Source of the DNA: Globodera rostochiensis
Lineage: Eukaryota > Nematoda > Chromadorea > Rhabditida > Heteroderidae
Reading direction: 5' to 3'
Length of the DNA: 64,000 nucleotides
Assembly (NCBI GenBank): GCA_018350325.1
Contig: JAEVLN010000006.1
Coordinates: 3,462,056 to 3,526,055, forward strand
The translations under genes were made by a program, and so were the position numbers. The notes beneath the pieces are model-generated. The model saw only the letters and a list, made by a program, of their open reading frames with translations, did not search any database and was not told the DNA's origin. Positions 34,475 to 45,806 of the stretch are shown here, piece by piece; within the stretch, counting starts at the first letter, position 1; each line of letters opens with the position of its first letter.

Positions 34475-35858
34475 CCCGAGTTGGGGTTTCGATCCCCGAC
34501 ATTTTTGTGCCAAGAGGCCGGGCTCCAAGCCATACTCTTAAGTTTGTGGGTGCCTCACTACACCTGAAGACGTTCGTGAGTCCAACATTTCGCCCAGCTT
34601 TAGCAAGCGACTCTTGCTTTGTTGGCGCAACACGGTTGCAGCTGCATGATGTTTGCCGCCACGCTTCGTCTTCTTGCGCGTTGTCAAAGAGTCCGAGTCG
34701 CGCAGCATAATCGGGTTGCTGAACGCGTCCGTTGGCGGTTGTGCAGCTCTTAAAATAGGTTTAGAGGAGGATGCCCATTTTAAGTCGTTTCCACACCAAC
34801 TTGATCATCTCCTCTAAGTCCTCGGCTTCCTCGTCGTTCATAAACCTGGGCGGTTCCTCCTGGATGGCCAGCTCGGCTTCTGAGTCCACGTCCTCGTACT
34901 TGTGTGCCAAAAAGCTCTCTGTTGGCACGTCCATACTCTCCATTGCCGGCACGTCCAATGAAGAGTAGTGGAACAGCAGCTTCTTGCCCGCCCGTTTGTC
35001 CCACCCCGTCTTGTCCTGCTCGTCCATGAACACCGGCGATGGCAGTTGAATGTCCGTGTAGTCTTCGCTGATCTTTCGACGTGCAGAAGCTGAAAGAAGA
35101 CTAATGAATCGCAAATCTAGGCCTGCTTAACTTTTTTTTGTGGATTAAAAAATTCTCAAGAAGTTGGACATTACCTATAAAGTTTTAAACAGTTTTTTAA
35201 ATTTTTGCTGTCACAACCAATTATGTCGTCCAAAGTGACAGAGACGGACAGTGGCCCATTCTGCCGAGTTGCCAAACTGCCGGCTGGACTTGGAGTGTTT
35301 GAATATGGGAATGGAGAAGCCGGAAGTGCCAAAGAAAGTGCACGATCAGCCGATGGGTTACTGATGAATATTATTAAAAAATTCGCCAATTTTTTTTTAA
35401 ATTTCAACTTTAAACTAACATGGTGCCTTGCAGCGGAAGGCTAGTAGCAACCACTGTCAATTTTGGTGGCTCATTTTGTCCTGAATGGTTTTTTATCAAT
35501 TTAATTTTTTAGGGGGTTAAATATTTTAAAAAATTGTGGATTAAATGTTTACAAAAAATAATTTACTAAATTTTAAAAAATTTCACTTAAAATCTTTTAA
35601 GCATGAAATTATTAACTTTTGCATATTTTGGATAATTTCTGGAAAAAAAAAACCATATTTTTTATAAACTTTCAAATTTGTTAATTAGTGTCGAAAATAA
35701 TTTCACTCACTGTTTCCATGGTTCAGTAAGGCAGCCTTTTCAATTGCGTCCACATTGGCACTCACTTCACTATTTGTGCCATTGTTTTGCAACTTGCGAC
35801 GATGGAATCTTCCGCAATCAAAGTCACACCAGTCGCCTCGTATACAGTAGATTTGGAG
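33982..35858 (-). CDS. Unknown acidic protein, 5' end unresolved
   Basis: Seven exons in phase on the complement: 35711-35858, 35420-35453, 35218-35360, 34795-35089, 34564-34748, 34204-34254, 33982-34148; 340 residues readable. It begins behind an acceptor with LQIYCIRGDWCDFDCGRFHR, so a start exon lies further right. Later parts: a Ser/Pro/Ala region (ALSLALPASPFPYSNTPSPA), an acidic segment (EEPPRFMNDEEAEDLEEMI), a basic segment (LTTRKKTKRGGKHHAAA) and a Glu-rich end. It reads like a disordered intracellular or nuclear scaffold; no known domain is seen. The intron at 34255-34563 contains a tRNA-like relic and a run of 30 C. Confidence 0.65.
34384..34500 (+). pseudogene. tRNA-like relic with 30-base C run
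   Basis: GTTGGGGTTTCGATCCCCGAC (34480-34500) folds as a T-arm with a slightly altered B box. A 30-base C homopolymer sits just upstream (34444-34473). Probably a degraded tRNA-derived SINE; the C tract length may be unreliable. Confidence 0.4.
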
Positions 35859-36979
35859 CTGAACAAAATTAGTTGAATTTAAAGCCCATCTCAGGGTCAG
35901 GAACGAAGTCCCGAACGAGAATGAATCCCAATCTCAGCGGGTATTCAGAAAAATTCCGCTTTTAGAATTACTCCGACCAAGAATTACCCAATTTGTGATG
36001 TCTACAAATGAAATTTAAAACCGCACAATTGCGATCAGAACGTTATTACATGGTTGTGTTGCAACAGCTGTCGGTACATTTGATGGGTTATGCCCACGAT
36101 AATTTGCTCAAAACTTTATATAAAATGATTATAATACGAAACTAGGTAATATTAAAAAATATAGAGAAATCTACTCACGAAATTATAATAAATGCTCCAT
36201 TTGAAATCAGGCATTAAAAGCTAAATAGGGAGTAGCATAAAACGGAATATTTTAAATTTTTTGGCATTTTGACGGGAGACGGCGCTAATGCGTCGTTAAG
36301 CTAACTCGGCTTTTGCCATTGCGTCAGAGATTTTGAGAAAGTGAAGCGGATTTGCAAATGCCATGTTTTAAGGGCATGGCCATTAGCTTTAATCAGTTCT
36401 TACCATAATTTTTTTAATTAATTGTACATTTTTTGCCAAAAATAAATTTTACTTGGTTTGTACAAAGAGACTGGTTAAATTTAAAATTTAGGCTTCATTG
36501 CTTACAAGTTCAATTGTTAAAAAATATTATACTCTCACAAAGTAAAAGAGAACTGAAGACAGCAACATGAAGGTGTACTTTTAATGTATTTTATAAAATA
36601 TTTAAATCTTGCGAGCATGAAAATGGGGGGATGGAAGAGGGGGCCGACGGGCACATTAATGCTTTATTGATATATTTGAAACGGATAAATTCTTTATGGC
36701 GCTCGAGGCGACGTCAGCCGTCTCTTCTCTCTTAAATCCTCCCTAGTATTTGTATAGCCTCGGACAGCTTAATGCCATCTCTTCATTCCCCGGGCGATGC
36801 CGATGGCTAAAGGCTTGCGCAACGTTCGCTGCTGGACTACACGCGCGCGGGATGTCGGCACGGGTCAAAACAGATTCGCTTGCCATGAAATTGACCAAAA
36901 TGGAAAACTTAATTTTTTATATATACTGTTAAAAATTAGATTGATGAAATGTCGTACAAGATAAATAACACATTGATTA
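35859..36979. other. Spacer, start of the acidic-protein gene expected here
   Basis: The missing first exon(s) of the 33982-35858 gene should lie here; I could not place them. A GC-richer patch at 36700-36890 has an open frame but no family or splice support. Confidence 0.4.
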
Positions 36980-37261
36980 TTATAAAAACAATTTTCTTTG
37001 ATTGTTTAAATTTGGAATTTGCTGTTTCACCAAATTTGGCAAATACTTTTTAGTTGACGGCTTCAAATTGTGTGTAATAAAATCAAACCTATTCATCCAT
37101 TTTGGCCAAAGTGCTTGCCATTTTTGCTGGTGCAATCTTCTTACATATTATTTTTTGAATTTTAAATCTTTAAAAAATTCTTACGGTTTGTACCGCCAAT
37201 GTCTTGTCCGACAAATGTCCCAAGGAAAAAGTGAAAACAACAGTGAAAGGCGTATTTTGTG
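36980..37261 (-). CDS. Possible small basic protein, two exons
   Basis: Complement of 37185-37261 and 36980-37139 with a 45-bp GT-AG intron in phase. The frame reads HKIRLSLLFSLFPWDICRTR, then WQALWPKWMNRFDFI and LVKQQIPNLNNQRKLFL before the stop. No start codon is in the first exon. Aromatic/basic composition resembles a small mitochondrial or ribosomal protein, but nothing is recognised. Confidence 0.3.
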
Positions 37262-38072
37262 CTTTTGTTTTATTGAAAATAAAATTTTTTTACTTTAAAA
37301 AAATTTGTTCATTTTCGTTGTGAATAAAGGATGTCAGGTATTTTGCATATGAAAAGGTATTGGATAAAATGAATGATCATTTAACGGTATCAGATTTATT
37401 TTTTCATTTTTTTTTCCAGAAATGTACGGGCGGAAGATAGTGTGAATATTGTTTAATTTTGTTATATGATATTTAATTAAATGAAATCTTTTTAAACTTA
37501 CTAAAACAACAAGTAATGGAATGCAATTCCAACATAAATCATTAAAAATATAATTTAAATATATTCATTTATTATAGGCAGCGGATTTTATGGTTATACC
37601 TTTTTGCCTATAAAATATTTAAGATTTTTTAGAACCTATTTTATCTAAAACTCAGTTTTTTTAGCATCTAAAAATCCGCGTCCCACTCATTAATATAATA
37701 AAAATTCCATTTTTTCTAATGAATCACCATCCCACCACACCCATCTCATCCATTTTCATCCCTTCACCCCATCCGATCACAAAAAATTGTTATTTCCCAG
37801 AACAACCATCATCGTCATATATCACCCCCCATTAAATTACACTTCATCATTTATTCAGTAGAAAATAGCCAATATTTTGCTTTTACAGTACGATCCAGAT
37901 GCTTAGGAGATGTGTTATTTGAGTCCCTTTTTATGATCAGATTGTGATTTTCTATTTTATACCAAAAAATCAGCACCAGAACATGGACTGATCATGTTAA
38001 GCTGGATAAACGGCTCTTGTTTTCAAATTTGTTTTAATTCTTTTTGTTACTTTTTTCATTTTATGTAAAAAA
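37262..38072. other. AT-rich spacer upstream of the galectin-like gene
   Basis: No gene seen. The last few hundred bases should contain the promoter of the gene starting at 38073; no clear TATA or other motif could be assigned. Confidence 0.5.
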
Positions 38073-41000
38073 ATGCGCTTAATATTGATATTGAGCATTT
38101 TTTTCTTGCTTTTCACATTCATCAACAGTCAATGCTCTACAAAACCGTAAGGGATTTTTGTAATTTCCGGGAAAACAAATTTTTTTTAGAATTTGGCTGA
38201 CTGCTGGTGAGATAAAAAATTCCATCGAATACAATTCATTGGCCCAATGTTCGCCATGCATGAAGAATCCGGAGCATGCCAAAACGTTTGGACTTTCATT
38301 TCGTCTACCGACAGATGGACAGTGTGACGATGGGTGAACGAAATTTACATTTTTAAATTCTTAGAATGGACCAATTTGGCCTTTTTGAGACTGTTGATCT
38401 GCTATCCGAGCACGTTGCATGGCATCATTGGTGGTGATGGGCCAAACATTGCTGCTGTAAAGGGGCAGTTCAAAGTCGGCAACAAAAAGGTCAGGCATTA
38501 GATTGATGCTCTACTTATGTTTTATGCTAAGGGCAAATTTGGCACTAATTTTTGATTTTTAATAAATCAGGAAATCAGTACAAAAGCTATTTTATGAATA
38601 GTTGATTAAAAATAATTAAAATATATCCAATTATACTAAGCCATTTAAACGATTCTTCAGTATAACAATGTGACACGGGACTGCGCAAAACATTGGAAAA
38701 ACGATGGCAAAGACAGCGGATCAGTTTGGCATGGCATCTTTCTGTACACGAAGCGGGTTGATGGGAAACGTCACACAATGATGAACATGTCCATTTCATC
38801 GAAAGAGTTTGTAAAAAATCAACATAAATATTTTTTATTAAAATTTAAATTTTTGGTGCCATTTATAATGCCAAGGTTTGCTAGGTTGAGTTTATCAAGA
38901 CTTGAGTTCGATTGGCCAATTAATGAGTACAAATTTTAGATACGACTTTGGTCTCAACCGGAGACAATTCTCCATCCATTTTGGTAACCAAAGCAAATTT
39001 CTTACATATCCAACTGTCGGAAATGGTATAAATTGGGTAACGTTTACGATTTGAACAAATGCTTTTACAGAACAACATGTCAGTGGAATTGATGATGAAT
39101 TTATCGGCATAAGCTTCTTGGAGGATGTTCAGAAGGGTGCTTTTTTGAGAGAATATGTCGGACTTTGGATGTTGGGTCTGGACATGCTGGCGCCGAGCTT
39201 GCAGCTGAACATCAACCTGTTCATCTACCGTGGTTGCAACTGTACCATGGAAGCTTGGGTATAATTCAATAGATATTACCAAAAAGTGATGGGTTCCGGT
39301 TGTATCGTATTGATCGGATTGAGATCCTAAATGAATATCAAAGTGGAAAATAAACATACCCTAAGTTCACCCAACCGACGGATTCGGAAGCTCCGATTGA
39401 TCGGGAGATCGCAGCTGGATCAGTTAATTGTATCAAAACTATCAATGGAACTGCCCAACTCGGCAACATCGGTAAGGGCGAATCGGCCGTCAACATAATG
39501 GGTCTGACCGATAAAAAGGCGGACAACATTGTTGTGGAACTTTTGCGGTCAAGCGCAGGTGAATTTCTCAATATTTTTTAAAATAAAAATACCTAATTAA
39601 AAATTGTTTAACATTTGCAGACAAAGATGACAAGTCTCTGATAAGCTTTTCTCTTTGGGGACATAAAACGCCTGAGCTCACTTTGGATGGGGTAAAGAAA
39701 TATTAATTGTTGATAACGTAAAGATTTGATGCTCACGTTGCACCCCGTCATCCCCCGTCCCAAATTCCCGACATTTTTGGGCCGCGCCCTTGGGTCGCGG
39801 AATCTCAACGAGCAACTATTCAACCCCGCGTGATTGATTTTCGACCCCCTAAAATTGGCCAAAATTCTGCAGTTGTTGGACCAATTTTATTAACATAGTT
39901 AGGCAAAATTTTAAAATTTCCTTGGCGGCGCCTATCGGCACCGCCGACCACTCGAAGGACTAAAACGGTCGCTAAGCAAAACAAAAAAAAAATTTAACAA
40001 ATAACTATTTTTAATTGGTTTTCTTGTTTTGTTGATTCACAACTAAATCAAAATAATGCTATCCAATTTTTTGATCTAAATATTTTTTTTACGAATAAAT
40101 GACGTCCTAAAATATTCACCCTTTTCGGTGTCAACTGGAAACGTGCAAATGCCGCTCCCTTTGAAGAAAGGAAGCAAACAGAAATTTCAAATTTTGATTC
40201 ACGGATACAGCTTCACCATTTGGATTAACGGAAAAATTTTGGGAGAACAACGATATTGGCCAGCAGGCTGGTGGAACGGAATAAATGGCAATGTCAAAGT
40301 AAAGGTAAGAAGATTGCTCAAATAAAACAGTTGTTTTTTATACAAAATTAATTATTGATTACAATCCAAAAAACTGATCTGATCAGGGTAGGAGTGTTGA
40401 GCTGCTCTGACACCATGTGGAACTTGGTTCTTTTGTGTGGGTGATATAATTCTAATCCTGATCGACAGAACCAGGGATGATGAAACTGATCAAACTTTTT
40501 GTTAGAATGAAGTCAAATAATGATCGAAAATATTAGGGGGAATTTTTGTTTCTTCTGATGTGCTTCACACCTTATACTTAAGTCTTGATCAGAGCTTGAG
40601 CATGAATCAAATCACGGATATATGACATTCATATTCAGGAATTTTCAAATACTACCCAGGATTTGATTTCAAAAAATTCTAAAATCCTCAAAAATGGCTA
40701 CAAATCAAATCTAAATTTTAACCATTCTTATTAAAAGCGATTTTAAGTTGACCGGCCAAATGATGTTGCTTGAGGATCCATCATTGGATAAGATCAGTGA
40801 CGAACTTGATGTAAATGAAAATATATTTAATATGTTTTAATAAAGAAAAATATTTTTCAGTCAATTGTGCTTCCATTTGTCAAAAAATTGCGAAAAGTTG
40901 TTTTTAACGGAACAACATTTACCTTCCGTGTCCAGCTGGGCGACCAAAAAGATTTCAACATTCTTTTGTTGCACGATCGACCGGATTTTCACGAATACAG

Positions 41001-44000
41001 TAATAATTGCAAAAATTACAAATAAAAATAGTTTTATAATTTACCAATCATTTTTGGACTGTTAGATTAACAAAATTTTGTTTTTTACAGTTGGCGCAAC
41101 GATATTGCAAATGAAGATTAATTCGACAAAAGTTGTCTTTGAAGTTTTTTACGTAAGTTTTTCTTTTTGAAAAATAAACAGCTTTTTAGTAAATAAACAT
41201 TTTTTTATTTTCAACCCTTTCAATGGTCTGATTTTAAAAATACCTGATTATTGAAAATTGACTACATTACCTGATCAGATTAAACCTTCTTGTTAAATAA
41301 TTTAAATGGGCGTTTCGGGGATTGTGTCCCCGATTTTTGAACATTGGGTATTTCGGGCATACCCACCCACCCCTTCAGTATAAGTCCTCAACGTTGATTT
41401 TTAGAACAATTTATGTTTTTTATAAAACGGTTTCATCGAATTTTGAGTATATTTTTAGTTATTTGAAAAGAATTAGTGATTTCAATTTGTTTTTTTTAAT
41501 ATTTAGTACGGTAAATTACAACTCAATGAATCGGCTTCCGAAAATTATTCCTTTAATGCCGGCCAGGCCTACGAGTTTCGTATCGACATTTTTGACAAGG
41601 AATATCAAGTCAAAGTGAATGGAGAAAGCTTTAAAAATTATTCGAATTCGATGCCCATTTGGACCATCAATTTTCTCCGGGTAAAAAATATGCAAAAAAA
41701 ATGAGACAACTTTGATTTTAGGTCCAAGGGAATGTCACTCTGTTGGTAGAACCTGAAATAAATTTTGGGGTACGTTTTTGAAGATTTAAACGCGTATAAT
41801 TTGTAAATTTGAACAAATTTGCTTAGTTCTTTAGGCCCAACAAAAAGCCGGATTCTCCAAACGGTTGGAAAGGGTACTGAACTACGGTGACAATGTCCGG
41901 ATTTTCTTCAAAGTGCCAGAAAATGCCAAGAAATTCCAAATTTACTTTATGCACGAATCATCAGAGTTCAATAAAATGAGTAAGTTAAATCTTATATTAA
42001 AAAAGTGCATCTGACCAAAAAATTTTGCAAAACGATTCGGTTTGACAAGCTACAGTTTTACATCTACAGTACCCTTTCTTGAATGACTGATACAATATGC
42101 CTAATTAGCCAATAATTACAGTTGGTGATGTTGTGCTCAAATTGGAATTTGATTTAAATTCTCACAAAGTGCTGTGCTCTCATTATTTGCACATGGTAAG
42201 TCCACTTACAAATTTTCAACGATTGGTCTGGCTGGTTGGGGCTGCCGTTTGAGTCTGGAGACGTTTGATAGCTTAAAAACGGCATTTCATTTCTGACACA
42301 AATATTTACTAAGAAGGCAACGCAGCGGCCCACCAATAGCGAGCATGCGATGACGGAGTTAAAGGCGCCCGAGCTTAACTGGTCAGACTCAATCGGCCAG
42401 ACTCAAACGTCCACTACCCTTAACGCTTACCACCCCATCCTCCGCCGGTGGGACTCGAACCCATAACCTTTGCCACCGAACTATTGGCGCCCCGCAAATT
42501 CTAAACTTTAGGAAAGCGTGTTCAAGCCATGTAAGAACACTTCCTACACAACACAAAAGTTTAAAAAGGGACAAAGTTTCACTTTGCAAATTTTGGCGGC
42601 AGCGGACGGCTACTACGGTCACGTAGACGAAAAGTCTCCACAAAAGTTTGGCCAACATTTCAAGCCGATCAACCAAAGCGTTGCCAGCAAACCAATTCCG
42701 CCATGGGCCATTGATCATATCCGAGTAAAGCATAGGGGGCTTGTTCATACGTTGACAAAATGTCCAGTCACACAAGGACAAAATGTTAAGAAAACAAAAA
42801 CGGACAAAATCACCAACAAACAAAAGTCCAGAAAATTATCATAAAAGGCCTAATATGCCATTTTCCAACGGACATTTTTGTCGTTTTTTCAACTATCCGA
42901 GGACCCATTGATATGGATCAGGGATGTCTACCGTGTCAAAGAAAAAAAACGGAACACAGAACTGCGAAATTAAAACGGAATTCAAAAAAAAAACGTAATT
43001 TTACGAAATACGGAACGGAAGACATCCCTGATATGGATGTAACCTGATACCACTTTCGTAATTCTTGCTTCTAAACCCACGGAATTTCCAGTTTTTTGGT
43101 ATTCAAAATTAAGTATTTTATACTGATGGGCCTGATCGCTGATCAGATTCATAGAAATCATCTCATGGGAAGGACTTTTTGATTATATTTCCATAATTGA
43201 TCACGAAGAGGAAATTTGTTTGTCTAAAGACTATTGGAAAAGTAACTGATCAACATTTTTCTGGTCATCATTTTAGTTTGATGGTGACGCGGAAGTGCGT
43301 GCTATTGATGTGATTGGCGCAACCAAGCAGAACTCAAAAAACAACATTATCACTTGGGATCGCATCCAATTCACGCAAATAAACGACACTAATGGCCATT
43401 TGAAAGTCGGGGAACGCATATTTATACTTTTCAAGCTGAAAATGGCACTCGGGACTCATTTTAACATAACAATCAACTTGTTCAACGAGGCCCTCCAGTT
43501 TCACGACCTCAGTGAGTGACAAGAGCTATATAAATTTTCGAATAATCCTTAATTTAATAAAAATAACTTTTTTAGAATAAAACTTTCGTAACTTTGTGAA
43601 AATGCAAAAATAAAATTCGAAACTCATAGTTTAATTTAAGTTGGAAAAACTGTCATGAAGGTGGAGCTTTGCGACAATATTCTCCAATTCAACTCTTACT
43701 ATGTGAGTTTAATTAAAATATTGAGATTTGATTATAATAAAAAAGTAAATCAGTTATAGGGGACAGTACTGGGTGAAAGTTAGTCAAAAAATCTCAAGAA
43801 AAATCAATTTATGGCCATATAACACTGTAATAAAATATGAACAATTTCTCAAAATGAAAAAAATGCGTTAATGTTCAAATTTTTTAATCTTTGGGAGCGA
43901 ATTTGACCATACCATTTTGAGAAAAGTAAAAAAAGTTTTAAGAGTGCTTTTGTCCTTCAATTTTAAATTAATATAGTCATAAAAATCCTTTCTTAGAAAT

Positions 44001-45061
44001 GAATGGGCCGTTTCTGTCCAATAATTCTTGACGAGATACAAACAAAAAGTGAATTTTTAACAAACAGAATAAGCATTGGATGGTGCCGGACCCGGCTAGG
44101 AATACAAGCTTCACGTTCACGATGAATTTGGCAAAATCACTGACTGAATTGAAGTTCGAAATCACTGCAATGGACGCTGGCTTCGGATTGTCATTGGAAG
44201 GCAAAGACGAGGATGTAAACGGCAAAAAGCTTTTTTACCCGGGAAACACTCCCACTTGGGCCGTCCAGTACATTACGGTAAATACTGCAAAAATTCGTGC
44301 TGGGTCGTTTCTTAAATTGCGCCACCTTGGGCGGTTTTTATTAAATTCGCCAGGGCGTTTCTTAAATCCGCCACATTATTTAATGGTCGGGGGTCAGTGC
44401 GGCGCCATTATTTTGGGCCATTTGCATTTTGGGAAATTTTTAAATGCAATAAACGGAAAATTTATCCCTAAAAACCGAACAATTTTTCGAAAACGCCTTA
44501 TCAAAAACGCAATAAAAAGTGAAAAATACACCCCCTAAAAACCATCTTTGCTTTTAAACCGATTATTTTTAGTCAAAATTAAGATAAAAATCACCAGATT
44601 TGGTCTAAAATTGACTTTATCGTAGAAAACTATGACAATTAAAAGTAATTCAAAATGACAAAAGCTAGACGGCTAAAATCTCAACTAAACGATAATTTAG
44701 GTACCCCGCCTTTTTTTTCTCTGGCACTAGCTACGTTGTCGGGAATGGGGTTAAAAAACATCCTTCCACAGCATTTTTAAAATTTATAATTATTAACCAA
44801 AAAAATATTTTTTTCTATCCGATACCAGACCTTTTTTTAATTTTCCAATATACTTTTTTAATTAAACACGTATCCGACTTTTTTGTGTATCCGGTGCAAC
44901 CCTGCTACACATTGACGGTTTGATCAGAAAAAATTATTTTGATCCAATTTTAAGTTTAAGAGCTAATTTATTTTCAAAATCTTTTTCAGGTCGATTACCG
45001 CAACATTACATTGGAAGAGGAGCCGAAGGTGACGTGCAAGCCAGAAGAGCGTTGCAAGTAA
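38073..45061 (+). CDS. Large secreted protein of several divergent galectin-like domains
   Basis: Twenty-one exons: 38073-38146, 38190-38333, 38390-38489, 38661-38875, 38940-39025, 39071-39258, 39366-39558, 39621-39691, about 40092-40304, 40748-40810, 40861-40999, 41091-41152, 41507-41680, 41722-41769, 41835-41979, 42122-42195, 42512-42724, 43277-43511, 43641-43702, 44068-44277, 44990-45061; roughly 920 residues. A signal peptide opens it (MRLILILSIFFLLFTFINSQ). At least four repeats of a galectin-type beta-sandwich follow; the best matches are FQILIHGYSFTIWINGK..NGNVKV and FNAGQAYEFRIDIFDKEYQV then VNGE..INFLRVQGNVTL. The usual sugar-binding HxNPR and WGxE residues are not seen, so ordinary beta-galactoside binding is doubtful. 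Intron phases recur (phase 1 after the third strand pair: exons 11/12, 15/16, 18/19), showing internal duplication. The exon at 40092 lacks an AG acceptor. An extracellular lectin-like or adhesion role is likely. Confidence 0.8.
42240..42500 (-). mobile_element. tRNA-derived SINE-like sequence in intron
   Basis: On the complement TAGTTCGGTGG (A-box-like, about 42480-42490) is followed after 11 bases by GGTTCGAGTCC (perfect B box, 42451-42461) inside a T-arm, then GC-rich text to about 42240. The short A-B spacing excludes a working tRNA. Confidence 0.5.
42919..43030. mobile_element. 112-bp hAT-type MITE in galectin-like gene intron
   Basis: Ends CAGGGATGTC / GACATCCCTG with exact 8-bp duplications ATATGGAT (42911-42918 and 43031-43038). 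AT-rich body with ACGGAA repeats. Confidence 0.85.
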
Positions 45062-45806
45062 AAGATAGTTAATTGTGAGATCGGTATGTATATAAAAAAA
45101 ATCATCCGGAAAACTCGTGATTTATCATTTTTTATTTTAATGTATACAACCTGCATAAATATAACAATTAAGCGGCACAAAAATTAGTAAAATAATAAGC
45201 GCACTTGCGCAATCAATAATGAATGAATAAATATGATGTATACCAGGGATGGGTTGACGAATTTTGCAGGACGCATAAATTGACTGATTTAGTCAGTTGT
45301 GTCCATATGGAGATAGTATATTTCACGTTTTTTAGTGAATTAAGTCCCAGCCCTAGTTATGGGTCCCGAAGCTAAGGCTCATTTCATTGATTTACATTAT
45401 TTCCGGAACAATACCTCTACGCCTTAAGTCCCAAGTTTTTAAGAAATGTTTTGATCTCGTTTTGTTATCTACTCAACAAATGTAATTCTGAAGCAACTAT
45501 GCTTTTAAAATTGAACCGGTTTAAATGCTCGTCCCAATTGTTTTCAGCCCTAAGGAAAACTTTAAATGTGGTTTTGGGGATTTTGACTCTGACTCATATG
45601 AAACATAATTTACCAAATACAGAAACAATGGCAGAACATAAAAAACAAACAAAACAGAGATCGCAAAAATTGAAAAATCGCATACCAAAATTCAAAATTG
45701 ATAACCCTTTTTTACTAAGCATAGTATGCCATCTTTAACATGGCACCAGATTAAACGGGGATTTTTTCTTCTTAAAAATGATCATATAAATATTCCAAAA
45801 AAATTT
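45062..45806. other. Spacer between convergent genes
   Basis: An AATAAA-like signal lies at 45224-45230. CAGGGATGGG at 45245 is a lone hAT-type end with no partner found. The open frame at 45451-45738 is unsupported. Confidence 0.5.

Noticed and set aside
36750..36932. GC-richer 60-codon frame
   Set aside because: No family, splice or start support; could equally be a repeat fragment.
38920..39357. 145-codon minus-strand frame
   Set aside because: It opposes galectin-gene exons 5 and 6, which join in phase with flanking exons and carry gene-like codon use.
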